A stretch of 32,332 nt of DNA from Sedimentisphaerales bacterium (GCA_016930295.1 JAFGHE010000092.1:1-32332), one strand, 5' to 3'; positions 13,963 through 21,772 are shown, numbered from the stretch's first letter. A program made the numbers and translations. The notes: generated by a model from the sequence alone, not told the origin.

Positions 13963-14033
13963 TCCAAAAGTAGATATTTTCACTTAACACCGTTGATTTA
14001 ACCCGGAATCAATGCTTCTAAATTCTTTCACCC
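13963..14033 (+). repeat. 71-bp dispersed element, copy C (degenerate)
   Basis: Aligned without gaps to copy B from TCCAAAAGT (13963-13971), it shares the blocks AAAAGT-GATATT, CACTTAA/CATTTTAAG, TTTAACCCGGAATCAA and the upstream ATGCCC. Roughly two thirds of positions match by eye. The far inverted repeat is eroded. It has the same orientation as copy B. Confidence 0.5.
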
Positions 14034-14367
14034 AAGCGTTTTTTTTGCGTTTATATCTGCACTTTGACATATTTCTGCTTGAAAAAATAAAAAAAATACA
14101 ATAAAATTTTGAAATACATTATAATATAATACTACTTAACTATATAAATTAGGATAAAAACAAAGCAAAAGCCGGCAGCAAATGACGCCCGCAGGGCTGG
14201 TTGTTCTGGTGAGTGAGTAGACATTCTTTAAGCTATTATATTTTATATACTTATATTTATTTTACCCCCTATTTATCTCACCCGCCTAAACGTAATAACC
14301 GCTAAAGCCGCTTTCCATAATGTCCCGGCAGTAAGAAAACAGGGTAATTGAACGGCTCAATATATAT

Positions 14368-14380
14368 TTGGTCGTACCAA
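14368..14380. promoter_or_regulatory. imperfect palindrome upstream of the kinase gene
   Basis: TTGGT-CGT-ACCAA has 5-base arms and sits about 105 bases before the kinase start, beside AT-rich promoter-like DNA. It is a possible operator, on symmetry alone. Confidence 0.2.
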
Positions 14381-14485
14381 TTACCGATATAATTATTGCG
14401 CTAATAATGACATATAATTTTAGTGGGTACTATTATACTACTATTATATAGTATATGGCCAACCTTGATAGGAGTTGATTAAACA

Positions 14486-15388
14486 GTGCCGGAATTGACT
14501 CGATTAAAAACGCATCGACTGTCATTGTCTGAAGCCGAAACTCCGGTCTTTGAGGGGTACGAAGTTATTCGTCGGTTAGGAGTCGGTGCAGGTAGTGTCA
14601 TCTACTATGTCAAAAAAGAAGGGACCGACCAGGGTTTCGCCCTCAAACATGTCATTCGACAGAATGGCCAGGATAAACGCATGATCGTCCAGGTCGAAAA
14701 CGAATTCCGAATGGCTAAAATGGTTAATCATCCCTATGTACGAAATGTCATCGAGATACGACGCATTAAAAAACGCCTGCAAACCCGCGAAGTATATATG
14801 TTGATGGAATTTTGCCCGGGCATAAGTCTGGAACAAAGCCCCAGTCGGTCCGTGCTGGATCTGCTCCTGATCTTTAGAATGGTGGCCGACGGCATTAATG
14901 GCATGCACAACAGTGGCTTGCTCCATTGTGACATGAAACCAAACAATATTATCATCGCCGAGGACGGCAGTATCCGTATTATCGACCTGGGACAAAGCTG
15001 TTTTATCGGCACGATCAAGCCGCGTATCCAGGGTACCCCGGACTATATCGCCCCGGAACAGGTTAAGCGTAAACCGCTGAGCAAACAAACAGATGTATTC
15101 AATCTGGGTGCCACCCTGTACTGGGCTTTTACCGGCAGACATGTTCCTACGTTAATACCTAAAAAAACGGATCGGGTCGAACTGGCCGAGGCCAGTACTG
15201 TGGGACCACCGCCCACTCCCCACCAATTAAAACCTAAAATACCTCTGGGTGTTTCAAATCTTATCATGGATTGTGTTGCTAAAGAGCCCAAGGACCGGCC
15301 GGCTGATATGCTGGCCCTGATATCACGCCTGGATTTACTGATCCATATGATTGCCGGAGGCAAGCCCACCGCTAATGGGGGATCATGA
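14486..15388 (+). CDS. cytosolic Hanks-type Ser/Thr protein kinase
   Basis: The 300-residue protein is essentially one kinase domain. It shows the glycine loop LGVGAGSV (31-38), Lys54 in FALKH, Glu71 or Glu73 in the C-helix and a catalytic loop HCDMKPNN (147-154; Asp149, Asn154). The DFG site is IDLG (Asp167), the activation segment is GTPDYIAPEQ (183-192), and DVFNLGATLYW is the F-helix. HCD in place of HRD suggests it does not need activation-loop phosphorylation. There is no membrane segment or PASTA repeat, unlike PknB. The start is GTG with AGGAG 11 bases upstream; no ATG occurs before residue 66. The stop overlaps the next start as ATGA, coupling it to a phosphatase. Substrates are unknown; the neighbouring membrane amidase-fold protein is a candidate partner. 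Confidence 0.88.
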   Translation: MPELTRLKTHRLSLSEAETPVFEGYEVIRRLGVGAGSVIYYVKKEGTDQGFALKHVIRQNGQDKRMIVQVENEFRMAKMVNHPYVRNVIEIRRIKKRLQTREVYMLMEFCPGISLEQSPSRSVLDLLLIFRMVADGINGMHNSGLLHCDMKPNNIIIAEDGSIRIIDLGQSCFIGTIKPRIQGTPDYIAPEQVKRKPLSKQTDVFNLGATLYWAFTGRHVPTLIPKKTDRVELAEASTVGPPPTPHQLKPKIPLGVSNLIMDCVAKEPKDRPADMLALISRLDLLIHMIAGGKPTANGGS

Positions 15389-16236
15389 CCAGTAAAGAAA
15401 TCATCGCTGCTTTTGAACAGGGCGCCAAATCCAATCGTCAGGATCGATGGCGCGCTGGAAATGTCATACGCCTGGAAGGTCCCGGAGAAGTCGTTATGAC
15501 CGGGGACCTGCACGGCCATGAACGTAACTTCTATAAGCTCGTTCGATTCTCAAACCTGATGGCCAATCCCAACCGCCATCTGATTATCCATGAACTCATT
15601 CACTGCTCCAAAACCGACCAGACCGGCCAATGTCACTCCTATAATCTCGTGGCCCAGGCCGCCCTGCTCAAAGCCGACTTTCCCGACCAGGTCCATTATC
15701 TCCTCGGCAACCATGCTATGGCCCAGATAACCAACGATGAAGTGATCAAAAGCGGACAACCCATGGTCCGGGCTCTTAACGCCGGGCTGGAAGCTTCCTT
15801 TGGTTCCAATGCCCCGCTGGTCTCTCAAGCACTCAATGACTTTTTACTATCACTGCCCATCGCCGCCGTAACTGACAATCATATCTGGATGTCACACTCC
15901 CTGCCCTCACTGAAAAATCTGGAAAAGTTCGACAATAATATCTTTGACGATGAGCTTACCATGAACGACATGCGATCAAACGATTCCTTAAGAGCCCTGA
16001 TTTGGGATCGCCTTCATAATGAAGAATGCCTGGACAGGCTCTCCGAGATGTGGGATTCAAATATGTTTATTGTGGGCCATCAACCCCAGGGACAGGGCCA
16101 CTCTCGCAGCTATGGCCGGCTGATCATCCTGGCCTGCGATCATAATCACGGCTGTTTTCTGCCTTTTGAACTGAAAAGAAAATACAAGTCGGATGAACTA
16201 TTTCAATGTATCAAGCCCCTGGCCGGCGTTGAGTAA
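15385..16236 (+). CDS. PPP-like metallophosphoesterase paired with the kinase
   Basis: This 283-residue cytosolic protein has the calcineurin-like phosphoesterase layout of Ser/Thr phosphatases: GDLHGH (Asp41, His43), LLGNHA (Asn109, His110), WMSHSLPS (His171) and FIVGHQP (His232). The second metal motif, normally GDxVDRG, reads HELIHCS. The bridging Asp would therefore be Glu70, and the Asp and Arg of DRG are lost. GNHE is GNHA. I believe these changes are shared by a planctomycete subfamily rather than being decay, since the rest is well preserved, but could not check. The ATG overlaps the kinase stop by 4 bases, so the two are made together, suggesting reversible phosphorylation of a common target. 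Confidence 0.82.
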   Translation: MTSKEIIAAFEQGAKSNRQDRWRAGNVIRLEGPGEVVMTGDLHGHERNFYKLVRFSNLMANPNRHLIIHELIHCSKTDQTGQCHSYNLVAQAALLKADFPDQVHYLLGNHAMAQITNDEVIKSGQPMVRALNAGLEASFGSNAPLVSQALNDFLLSLPIAAVTDNHIWMSHSLPSLKNLEKFDNNIFDDELTMNDMRSNDSLRALIWDRLHNEECLDRLSEMWDSNMFIVGHQPQGQGHSRSYGRLIILACDHNHGCFLPFELKRKYKSDELFQCIKPLAGVE

Positions 16237-16352
16237 AAAATTTTTAGTGAAATCCCCATCAGAATCTGCTACAATTATAACCTGCCTGGTTTAATTTTAA
16301 AAAAACCAATTAAAATAGCGCCCTCCTGAAAAATTATTAAGGAAAAGAAACG

Positions 16353-16706
16353 ATGCGTAATAGATTTTTTCTTGTAAGTCTTTATTTTATAATAGGTTGC
16401 TGTTTAGCAGGGCTTGTTTCCTGCAAAAAAGAATCCGGTTCCACAATATCAGAGAATTTCGATGCGAGCCTTGATGGCATTGCCGTGCGGCCCCTGCCGG
16501 AGATGGATCTGCAACTGGCCGAGCGGATTGAAAAAGAAGATCGAGCTATCACTTCCCTTGACGATGTGACCACCGAAGATAGTGTGCCTGATGAAGGTAT
16601 CACCGAATCAGAGGCCCCCAGCAAAGGAACAGATGAGGATTTCGATATATTTGGCACAGAAGAAGATGTGTCCGGCATGGGATCGGATGAACCTAATAGT
16701 TACTAA
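16353..16706 (+). CDS. small acidic lipoprotein
   Basis: The 117-residue product has a signal peptide with lipobox LVSC (Cys24), followed by a short conserved-looking part (VRPLPEMDLQLAERIEKED). After this comes a strongly acidic, low-complexity tail rich in Glu, Asp, Ser and Thr. AAGGAAAAG precedes the ATG. I do not recognise a family. The tail is probably disordered. It lies 116 bases after the phosphatase on the same strand and may belong to the same transcript; an ATTATAAC box in that gap could also give it its own promoter. A role at the envelope linked with the kinase cassette is possible from position only. Confidence 0.65.
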   Translation: MRNRFFLVSLYFIIGCCLAGLVSCKKESGSTISENFDASLDGIAVRPLPEMDLQLAERIEKEDRAITSLDDVTTEDSVPDEGITESEAPSKGTDEDFDIFGTEEDVSGMGSDEPNSY

Positions 16707-16734
16707 GGTATATCCGTTTGGGTATGACGCCATA

Positions 16735-16765
16735 AACCCTTTATTTGCAATAAATAAAGTGGGTT
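16735..16765. terminator. hairpin between convergent genes
   Basis: AACCC-TTTATTT and AAATAAA-GT-GGGTT form a stem of about 11 pairs around a short loop with a small bulge, 29 bases after the acidic lipoprotein stop. There is no immediate T-run on the plus strand, but TTTTTT follows about 20 bases on. It is a likely transcription end for the plus-strand cassette. Confidence 0.45.
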
Positions 16766-16829
16766 CATGCCCTCAAACTTACCGCTTTTTTCGTGGCCAA
16801 TCGCGTTAATTAGCGGTTTATATCCTGTC

Positions 16830-16953
16830 TAACCTGTAAAGTCTGTCAAAAACTCTTTGCGGGCTTTGTGACCTGGCGCAATACAATCTTCAAGTTAACT
16901 GGTGAAATTTTTAGTACGATACGCCTGTCCTGAGCGAAGTCGAAGGGTGGCAA
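16830..16953. repeat. repeat remnants between convergent genes
   Basis: A partial CTCTGTG-family copy lies at 16848-16876 (AAAACTCTTTGCGGGCTTTGTG), preceded by CCTGTCTAACCTGT as in the 4740-4760 copy. CCTGAGCGAAGTCGAAGGG (about 16930-16948) is a widely dispersed bacterial intergenic repeat sequence. No gene lies in 16707-16966. Confidence 0.5.
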
Positions 16954-16966
16954 GAAATCCTGGACT

Positions 16967-17662
16967 TTACCTGTTTGTCATTTTCTTTTCCCGATGTTCG
17001 TAGAAGCAGGGGGCCAGTTCGCCGGCCAGGAGTTGGCTTAGCTGGAGGACCTGTTCATTTTCCAGGTCGGAATCCTGGCCGATGGTGGTTGGAGCGGTGA
17101 TATGGAACGAGCGGTAGGTCTGGTCCGTGGGCCAGAGGCGCTTGCCCGTAGCCACATCCACTACCTTGCAATAGCCGCCCAGACTGGCCTGATAATAGCC
17201 GTAGTCGACCTCCTGCTGACGCAACTGGAAATCATTGACCAGGATATAGAACACCTGCTCGACCGGCGGACCCGGCATAGCGGCGCCCAACTGCTGGATG
17301 GTCAAAGAAGCCAGGTCGGGATGTTGATGACGAAAACTCACCATGGTTTCATAATCCACCAGCGAACCAACCGCATAATTCTGACGCAGTTCTTCCTGTA
17401 TCCGATAAGTCAGCTCGCGGCGGAGATTGGGCGCGAGCAATTGGCCGTCCCCCGAGCGCGGGGACTCGGTTACACTTTCGGTCCGTTCAACCCAGACCAG
17501 AACATGTTTGTCGCTCATATCGTGTTCTGCGGGAATGAGCGGGGCCGGGATGAGCGGATCGATAAACAAGGCATAAAACGGGCCGCAGCCGGAGATAAAA
17601 AGGACCAGGCCGGTAACTATACCAAAAAAACCTATAGGATGTGCCATTTTATATTTCGTCAT
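16967..17662 (-). CDS. lipoprotein of unknown function, pair member 1
   Basis: The 231-residue protein has a lipobox LFISGC (Cys26). The mature part begins with a Pro-rich segment (FIDPLIPAPLIPAEHD) followed by an alpha/beta domain with KHVLVWVERT, a helix LRRELTYRIQEELRQNY and FYILVNDFQLRQQEVDYGYYQASLGGYCKVVDVATGKRLWP. Such alternation, with a final 'variable attached to activity' strand pair, recalls GNA1162/LpoB-like outer-membrane lipoproteins, but no diagnostic motif is present. AGGTAA precedes the ATG. It starts 6 bases after the stop of pair member 2, with which it shares size and general plan. The two may form a complex on the outer membrane; function is unknown. Confidence 0.65.
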   Translation of the reverse strand: MTKYKMAHPIGFFGIVTGLVLFISGCGPFYALFIDPLIPAPLIPAEHDMSDKHVLVWVERTESVTESPRSGDGQLLAPNLRRELTYRIQEELRQNYAVGSLVDYETMVSFRHQHPDLASLTIQQLGAAMPGPPVEQVFYILVNDFQLRQQEVDYGYYQASLGGYCKVVDVATGKRLWPTDQTYRSFHITAPTTIGQDSDLENEQVLQLSQLLAGELAPCFYEHREKKMTNR

Positions 17663-17668
17663 CTTACG

Positions 17669-18316
17669 TTACCTGAGTGCTACTTTATGGTCGTAAAATT
17701 TTAATGCTGTTTTCTGGGCAAATTCAGCGATACTCTTGTTTTCAACGTCCTGTGCGGCGGCCTGACTGGCAGGGATAGGGGCATGTTCCGGATAAAGAAC
17801 CGTGATTTCGGTACTGTACGCCGGGCGGTTGGGACTGACGCCATCGGCTTCATAGATCCACAGCGCAGCCCGAATATTGCCACGCAACAGATGGAGGCTG
17901 TTCTCCTCCTGCATGGTGAACTGGTAAAGATCCAGATAGATCAGGCGGGTAGCGGAAAATTTTTGGGCGATATCGGTCATAGGCAGAGTGGCCCAGTTAA
18001 GATTTTCCATCTGAAACCGCTCCACATCCTGCTGATCGACAAAGGTAATGTCCTTCACATGTGACTTGATGGCCGCAGCCAGGGCCAGGGCAATATTGGT
18101 GCGTGCCTCCGGATAATCAAAATCAACGCCCGGCTCCGTGGCGATAATGATGGCCGCCGGCCGGCCGCCGGCCAGGCCTTCATACTCGGCCTGTACCTTT
18201 TCAGTCTTCTGCCCGAAAAGCACATAAACCGGCCACTCCAGCAGGTTACAGCCGGTGGCGCCTGTTAAAAGAATGAGACTGATGACAAATGAGATTGTCC
18301 TTTTTTTCATTGTCAT
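17669..18316 (-). CDS. lipoprotein of unknown function, pair member 2
   Basis: The 215-residue protein carries a lipobox GATGC (Cys23) and a mature alpha/beta domain: RPAAIIIATEPGVDFDYPEARTNIALALAAAIK, then DITFVDQQDVERFQ, DIAQKFSATRLIYLDLYQF and NIRAALWIYEADG. The helix-strand order is much like pair member 1, suggesting that they are distant paralogues or partners. AAGGA is too close to the first ATG (18314-18316) and well placed for the second (18308-18310), so the true product may be two residues shorter. It starts 5 bases after the DUF2752 gene stop, so all three minus-strand genes are one operon. I do not recognise a named family. Confidence 0.65.
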   Translation of the reverse strand: MTMKKRTISFVISLILLTGATGCNLLEWPVYVLFGQKTEKVQAEYEGLAGGRPAAIIIATEPGVDFDYPEARTNIALALAAAIKSHVKDITFVDQQDVERFQMENLNWATLPMTDIAQKFSATRLIYLDLYQFTMQEENSLHLLRGNIRAALWIYEADGVSPNRPAYSTEITVLYPEHAPIPASQAAAQDVENKSIAEFAQKTALKFYDHKVALR

Positions 18317-18321
18317 GTTCC

Positions 18322-18816
18322 TTATGAGTTTAGTATTTTAATCCTGATACAGGTCCATGCCCAGGATAATAATACCACGGATGTAATCAGTAACACAAAT
18401 CTTAACCAGTATAAATCGAACATTGTCATAACACGATCATAGCGCCGGCCGGTGAGTGCACCGTAAATAGCGGCGAAGGCCAGTACTGCACAAGCCAGCG
18501 CCGCCAAAGCGCCGGCCGGCTGGGTAATGAAACTTTTTATCACATGGCCGTGTGCCATATAGACAAACGCCGTGGTCATGCCGCAGGTGGGGCAGGGATA
18601 ACCGGTCCGTTCATACATTCCGCAGCCCGGCATATGAAGCTGCTGGTGCGTACCCACGCCGCTCGGCGCAGGCTTTAAAAACCAGGCCGTCACTAGAACG
18701 CCAAAACAACCCAATGCCAGGGCCGCCATCCATAACCGATAAACCACAGAACCACTCGCACAAGCCCGGGACATCATTTCTTCACTTTGAGATGTATTAC
18801 TATCATCGCAGGACAT
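18322..18816 (-). CDS. DUF2752 membrane protein
   Basis: The 164-residue protein has membrane segments at about 27-46, 100-120 and 138-158. The DUF2752 signature is MPGCGMYERTGYPCPTCGMTTAF (about 62-84), where Cys65, Cys75 and Cys78 are conserved. It ends AHGHVIKSFITQPAGAL, with the family's His and following Asn/Gln-Pro. Function is unknown; the paired Cys suggest metal binding or redox sensing at the membrane. The first ATG (18814-18816) has no ribosome site but lies 8 bases after a perfect TATAAT on the same strand, fitting a leaderless transcript. A second start, ATG at residue 14 or 15, has GTGAAGAA upstream. It is the first gene of the three-gene minus-strand operon. Confidence 0.75.
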   Translation of the reverse strand: MSCDDSNTSQSEEMMSRACASGSVVYRLWMAALALGCFGVLVTAWFLKPAPSGVGTHQQLHMPGCGMYERTGYPCPTCGMTTAFVYMAHGHVIKSFITQPAGALAALACAVLAFAAIYGALTGRRYDRVMTMFDLYWLRFVLLITSVVLLSWAWTCIRIKILNS

Positions 18817-18824
18817 AATAGTGT

Positions 18825-18830
18825 ATTATA
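18825..18830 (-). promoter_or_regulatory. -10 box immediately before the DUF2752 start
   Basis: The reverse strand reads TATAAT-ACACTATT-ATG. A transcript begun about 7 bases after the -10 box would start at or next to the ATG. No good -35 hexamer is visible at 16-18 bases. Confidence 0.35.
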
Positions 18831-18932
18831 ACCGCCGGCCCCTTATCAGGCCAGAGAAAGCTGACAACGGATGGACATCCATATTTTAAGCTTATTACAG
18901 TGAAGGATTTATATAACGGAGCGACTCAATTG

Positions 18933-19937
18933 ATGAAAGCGATGGTTTTACACGAAGCCGGGCCCGTAGCGGACAATCGGTTAATCCTCGAGGAGCGCAC
19001 CCCCGCAGAACTGGAATCAGACCAGGTGCGAATCAAGGTGGAGGCCTGCGCGCTGTGCCACACAGACCTGCATACAATCGAAGGCGAACTGTATCTGCCC
19101 AGGCTGCCGCTGGTGCCGGGCCATCAGGTAATAGGGCGGGTACAGGATGTGGGCCCGGCAGTCAACCAGATTAAACCAGGTCAGCGAGTGGGCATGGCCT
19201 GGCTGGGCCGGACCTGTGGGCAATGCCGGTTCTGTAAGTCACAAAAGGAAAATTTATGTGAGCAGGCCCAATTCACCGGCCTGGATTTTGACGGCGGTTA
19301 CGCAGAGTCTGCAGTCGCTTGGGCTGATTTTGTTTACCCGGTTCCCGAGAATATCCCGGCTGTGGCCGCGGCGCCACTTTTGTGTGCGGGCATCATCGGC
19401 TATCGGGCCCTGCGCTTAAGCGGCATCCGGAAGGGCCAGCGCCTGGGGCTTTACGGGTTTGGGGCATCCGCTCATATCGCCATCCAAATAGCCCGCTATT
19501 GGGATTGCCGGGTGTATGTGTTTTCCCGCGGTGATAAACATCGGCAACTGGCAGAGCAACTGGGTGCTGACTGGACCGGCAGAATCGAGGAACCGGTCCC
19601 GGAAAAACTGGATGCCGGAATCATCTTCGCCCCGGCCGGAGAACTGGTGCCCCCGGCCCTGGCTCACCTGGAAAAGGGTGCTACGATGGCGCTGGCCGGC
19701 ATCTATATGTCGGATATCCCTTTTTTAAACTACGACAAACACCTCTATCATGAAAAAAATCTGCGCAGCGTGGCCAACAGTACCCGACGGGACGGATTTG
19801 AACTGATGCAACTGGCCGGCGAAATCGGGATCCAAACCACCACTCAGGAATTTGCCCTGGAAGAGGTCAATCATGCCCTGCAACTCCTCAAGGCCGGCAA
19901 AGTAAACGGGGCGGCTGTATTGAAAATCAGTGATTGA
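18933..19937 (+). CDS. zinc-dependent alcohol dehydrogenase (adh_fam_2 type)
   Basis: I start this at the ATG at 18933 (334 residues, MKAMVLHEAG), with GGAG 11 bases upstream; an earlier GTG at 18900 has no ribosome site. It is a medium-chain dehydrogenase. Catalytic zinc ligands are Cys42 (ACALCHTDLH) and His64 (VPGHQVIGRV), and the structural zinc site is Cys95, Cys98, Cys101 and Cys109 (CGQCRFCKSQKENLC). The nucleotide fold is GLYGFGASAHIAIQIARYW, followed by VYVFSRGDKH, where Arg after the second strand suggests NADP preference. GLDFDGGYAES is typical of the group. It oxidises or reduces small alcohols or aldehydes in the cytoplasm. It is divergent from the DUF2752 operon and convergent with the radical SAM gene; neither suggests a specific substrate. 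Confidence 0.87.
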   Translation: MKAMVLHEAGPVADNRLILEERTPAELESDQVRIKVEACALCHTDLHTIEGELYLPRLPLVPGHQVIGRVQDVGPAVNQIKPGQRVGMAWLGRTCGQCRFCKSQKENLCEQAQFTGLDFDGGYAESAVAWADFVYPVPENIPAVAAAPLLCAGIIGYRALRLSGIRKGQRLGLYGFGASAHIAIQIARYWDCRVYVFSRGDKHRQLAEQLGADWTGRIEEPVPEKLDAGIIFAPAGELVPPALAHLEKGATMALAGIYMSDIPFLNYDKHLYHEKNLRSVANSTRRDGFELMQLAGEIGIQTTTQEFALEEVNHALQLLKAGKVNGAAVLKISD

Positions 19938-19950
19938 ATATGACGAATCC

Positions 19951-19985
19951 CATGCTCAAATCCGCCTGCGGCGGACGTGAGCATG
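19951..19985. terminator. strong bidirectional hairpin between convergent genes
   Basis: CATGCTCA-AAT-CCGCC-TGC-GGCGG-ACG-TGAGCATG is a perfect two-step stem with symmetric internal loops. It lies 14 bases after the alcohol dehydrogenase stop and 20 bases before the radical SAM stop, so it can end or protect both transcripts. The outer arms resemble those of the 1575-1624 hairpin. Confidence 0.65.
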
Positions 19986-20005
19986 CAATCCAGTCTTATT
20001 TATAC

Positions 20006-21640
20006 TTACGTGGTATGCAAATTTAACAAAGGTTCGGGGACGGGTTGTTTGGGTAGGTTGTAGACGGTTTTTTCCGGATGGGCGTAGATGAGCAGGGCGT
20101 GGTCGCGGAATAGGCCCAGGGCCCGGCTGTAGGTGCTGAAATATCCGAAGAAGTTGGCGCTGAAATAGGCCATGACCTTTTTGGCCTGGTCCGTGGTCAG
20201 TCCCTGCGAGACCTCATAGGACAGGGAGGCGTTGTCGTCGGCATTTTCATGGATTTGGGTAATCCTGTATTTTTCGGGATCGCGCGTTATAAGGGTATCG
20301 GGCCGGAGTACAAAATAGCTGCGACAGACCTGATGGATGCTCTCACGGTTTTCATATAGAAACTGTAACGTTTCGTACATTTCTTCCGTGGTTTCCGAGG
20401 GGAAACCCACGATGATATACACATGGTTTTTAATCCCGGCCGCTGCAGCCTCTTGTAAGACGACGGCTATATCCTCGATGTTGGTTCCCTTGTCCATCAA
20501 ATCGAGAATCCGCCGGCAGCCGCTCTCGACGCCCCACATGATATATTTACACCCGGAATGGGCCATTAATTCAAAGGTTTTGGGTGTGAATTCACTGGTC
20601 GGCCGGGCCAAAGCCAGATACGCCATGTCCAGGCCCCGGAACAAAATCTCCCGACCGAGCTGCCGGAAACGCTCGGCCGGTATCATCTCATCCACGAAGT
20701 AAAAATTCCGACTGCCATGACGAGCCATTTGAAATTCCATTTCATCGACCACCCGTTTCACTGACGGCGTTCTATACTGTCGGGCATAGATGGAATGATG
20801 GTCGCAAAACGTACAGCGACGCCAGAAACAACCGCGCGAGGTCAGAATCGGGATTATCGGCTCCGGCGAAAAATATACCCCAAAATCAAAATCAGAAAAA
20901 TCGGCAAAAGGCACTGCGTCAAGGTCCGGGACCGGCACAGGCTCCGATACGATGGTCTGCCCCTGTTGTTGATAAATAAGATTGGGTACCTGGTCCAGAC
21001 TGATTTCACCCTGTAACGCGCGCAACAGTGCCGGGAACGCCTGTTCCCCTTCATAGCAGATAATAAAATCGAGCCAATCCTGCGCCAGCAGGTTCCGGGG
21101 GTCGAGACAGTGACAGATATTGCCCCCAAAAACAATTTTAATTTCCGGGCAGGCCTGTTTAATCTCTCGGGCCAGCAGGGCCGAGAAGCAAAACTGTTTA
21201 TTAAACGTTAGGGAGAAACCAATGACATCCGGGGCATTTTCCAGCAGATGATCGGCATATTTATGAATATACCAGGGTACCTCTCCGCGCTGGTGAAAGG
21301 CCTGTTCACATTGGCGGGCAAAGGTATCGTTGAGCATCTCAAAATCTTCGTGGAAGGCCAGGGCCAGACGGTCGTATTGGGCCTGATTATAAAAATTGGC
21401 ACCGCCTTTCTGGAACATTTCGACTGCACCCAGGAATGCCAGTTGATCTTTGAGTGGGATATTTGTTTTTCCCTGCCTTACCGTATCCACAAGGAGGTTC
21501 TGCCACTGGGCGTTCAGGTCGAAACATGTAACCTGAAAATCGCTGTTCTGGGATGCAGCAGCCTTAATTATGGCGATCCCCAGCGGCAAAGCCGGCAGTG
21601 TAAAAGGACAAAAAACAAGATTGGCCTGAATTATTTTCAT
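20006..21640 (-). CDS. B12-binding-type radical SAM protein
   Basis: The 544-residue protein has an N-terminal cobalamin-binding-like Rossmann domain (about 1-240). It includes DVIGFSLTFNKQF and KIVFGGNICHCLD, where the classic DxHxxG cobalamin motif is not evident. The radical SAM barrel has cluster cysteines in SRGCFWRRCTFCD (Cys271, Cys276, Cys279), a CX4CX2C spacing used by a subgroup of these proteins rather than the textbook CX3CX2C. MWGVESG (368-374) is the SAM ribose-binding block and HVYIIVGFPSETTEEM follows. The C-terminal 80 residues are unassigned. Such enzymes methylate, rearrange or cyclise natural products or RiPPs, but no precursor peptide gene is seen beside it. It is divergent from the first TonB-dependent receptor gene and shares its promoter region. 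Confidence 0.8.
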   Translation of the reverse strand: MKIIQANLVFCPFTLPALPLGIAIIKAAASQNSDFQVTCFDLNAQWQNLLVDTVRQGKTNIPLKDQLAFLGAVEMFQKGGANFYNQAQYDRLALAFHEDFEMLNDTFARQCEQAFHQRGEVPWYIHKYADHLLENAPDVIGFSLTFNKQFCFSALLAREIKQACPEIKIVFGGNICHCLDPRNLLAQDWLDFIICYEGEQAFPALLRALQGEISLDQVPNLIYQQQGQTIVSEPVPVPDLDAVPFADFSDFDFGVYFSPEPIIPILTSRGCFWRRCTFCDHHSIYARQYRTPSVKRVVDEMEFQMARHGSRNFYFVDEMIPAERFRQLGREILFRGLDMAYLALARPTSEFTPKTFELMAHSGCKYIMWGVESGCRRILDLMDKGTNIEDIAVVLQEAAAAGIKNHVYIIVGFPSETTEEMYETLQFLYENRESIHQVCRSYFVLRPDTLITRDPEKYRITQIHENADDNASLSYEVSQGLTTDQAKKVMAYFSANFFGYFSTYSRALGLFRDHALLIYAHPEKTVYNLPKQPVPEPLLNLHTT

Positions 21641-21772
21641 TATCAGCCAGAATTTTGATACTAATCTGTGAAATATACGAGTGGAACTACTACCATAAAA
21701 AACAGCGTCTTACACTTAAATCGCTCGATTTTATAAAATTATCGTCATATTTTAAACCTCGCTGTTGATATT

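Larger units (their letters stand above)
13878..14485. other. 608-base AT-rich gap upstream of the kinase
   Basis: No gene is seen in this long gap. It contains copy C of the 71-bp element (13963-14033), then very AT-rich DNA. A GC-rich island at about 14165-14212 contains AAGCCGGC and GGGCTGG blocks that could pair. An imperfect palindrome TTGGTCGTACCAA (14368-14380) is followed by an AT-rich promoter-like tract up to the AGGAG ribosome site at about 14470. The island has the look of a structured leader, but I could not match it to a known riboswitch. Confidence 0.35.

Noticed and set aside
14045-14070. A second sigma-54 promoter (TGACA-TATTT-CTGCT) before the kinase
   Set aside because: The -24 element has A for the invariant G and the spacing is one base short.
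14165-14212. Possible cyclic-di-GMP (GEMM) or other known riboswitch
   Set aside because: Some words (GCAAA, AGCC) recall it, but the conserved order of the aptamer elements and the tetraloop-receptor parts are not there.
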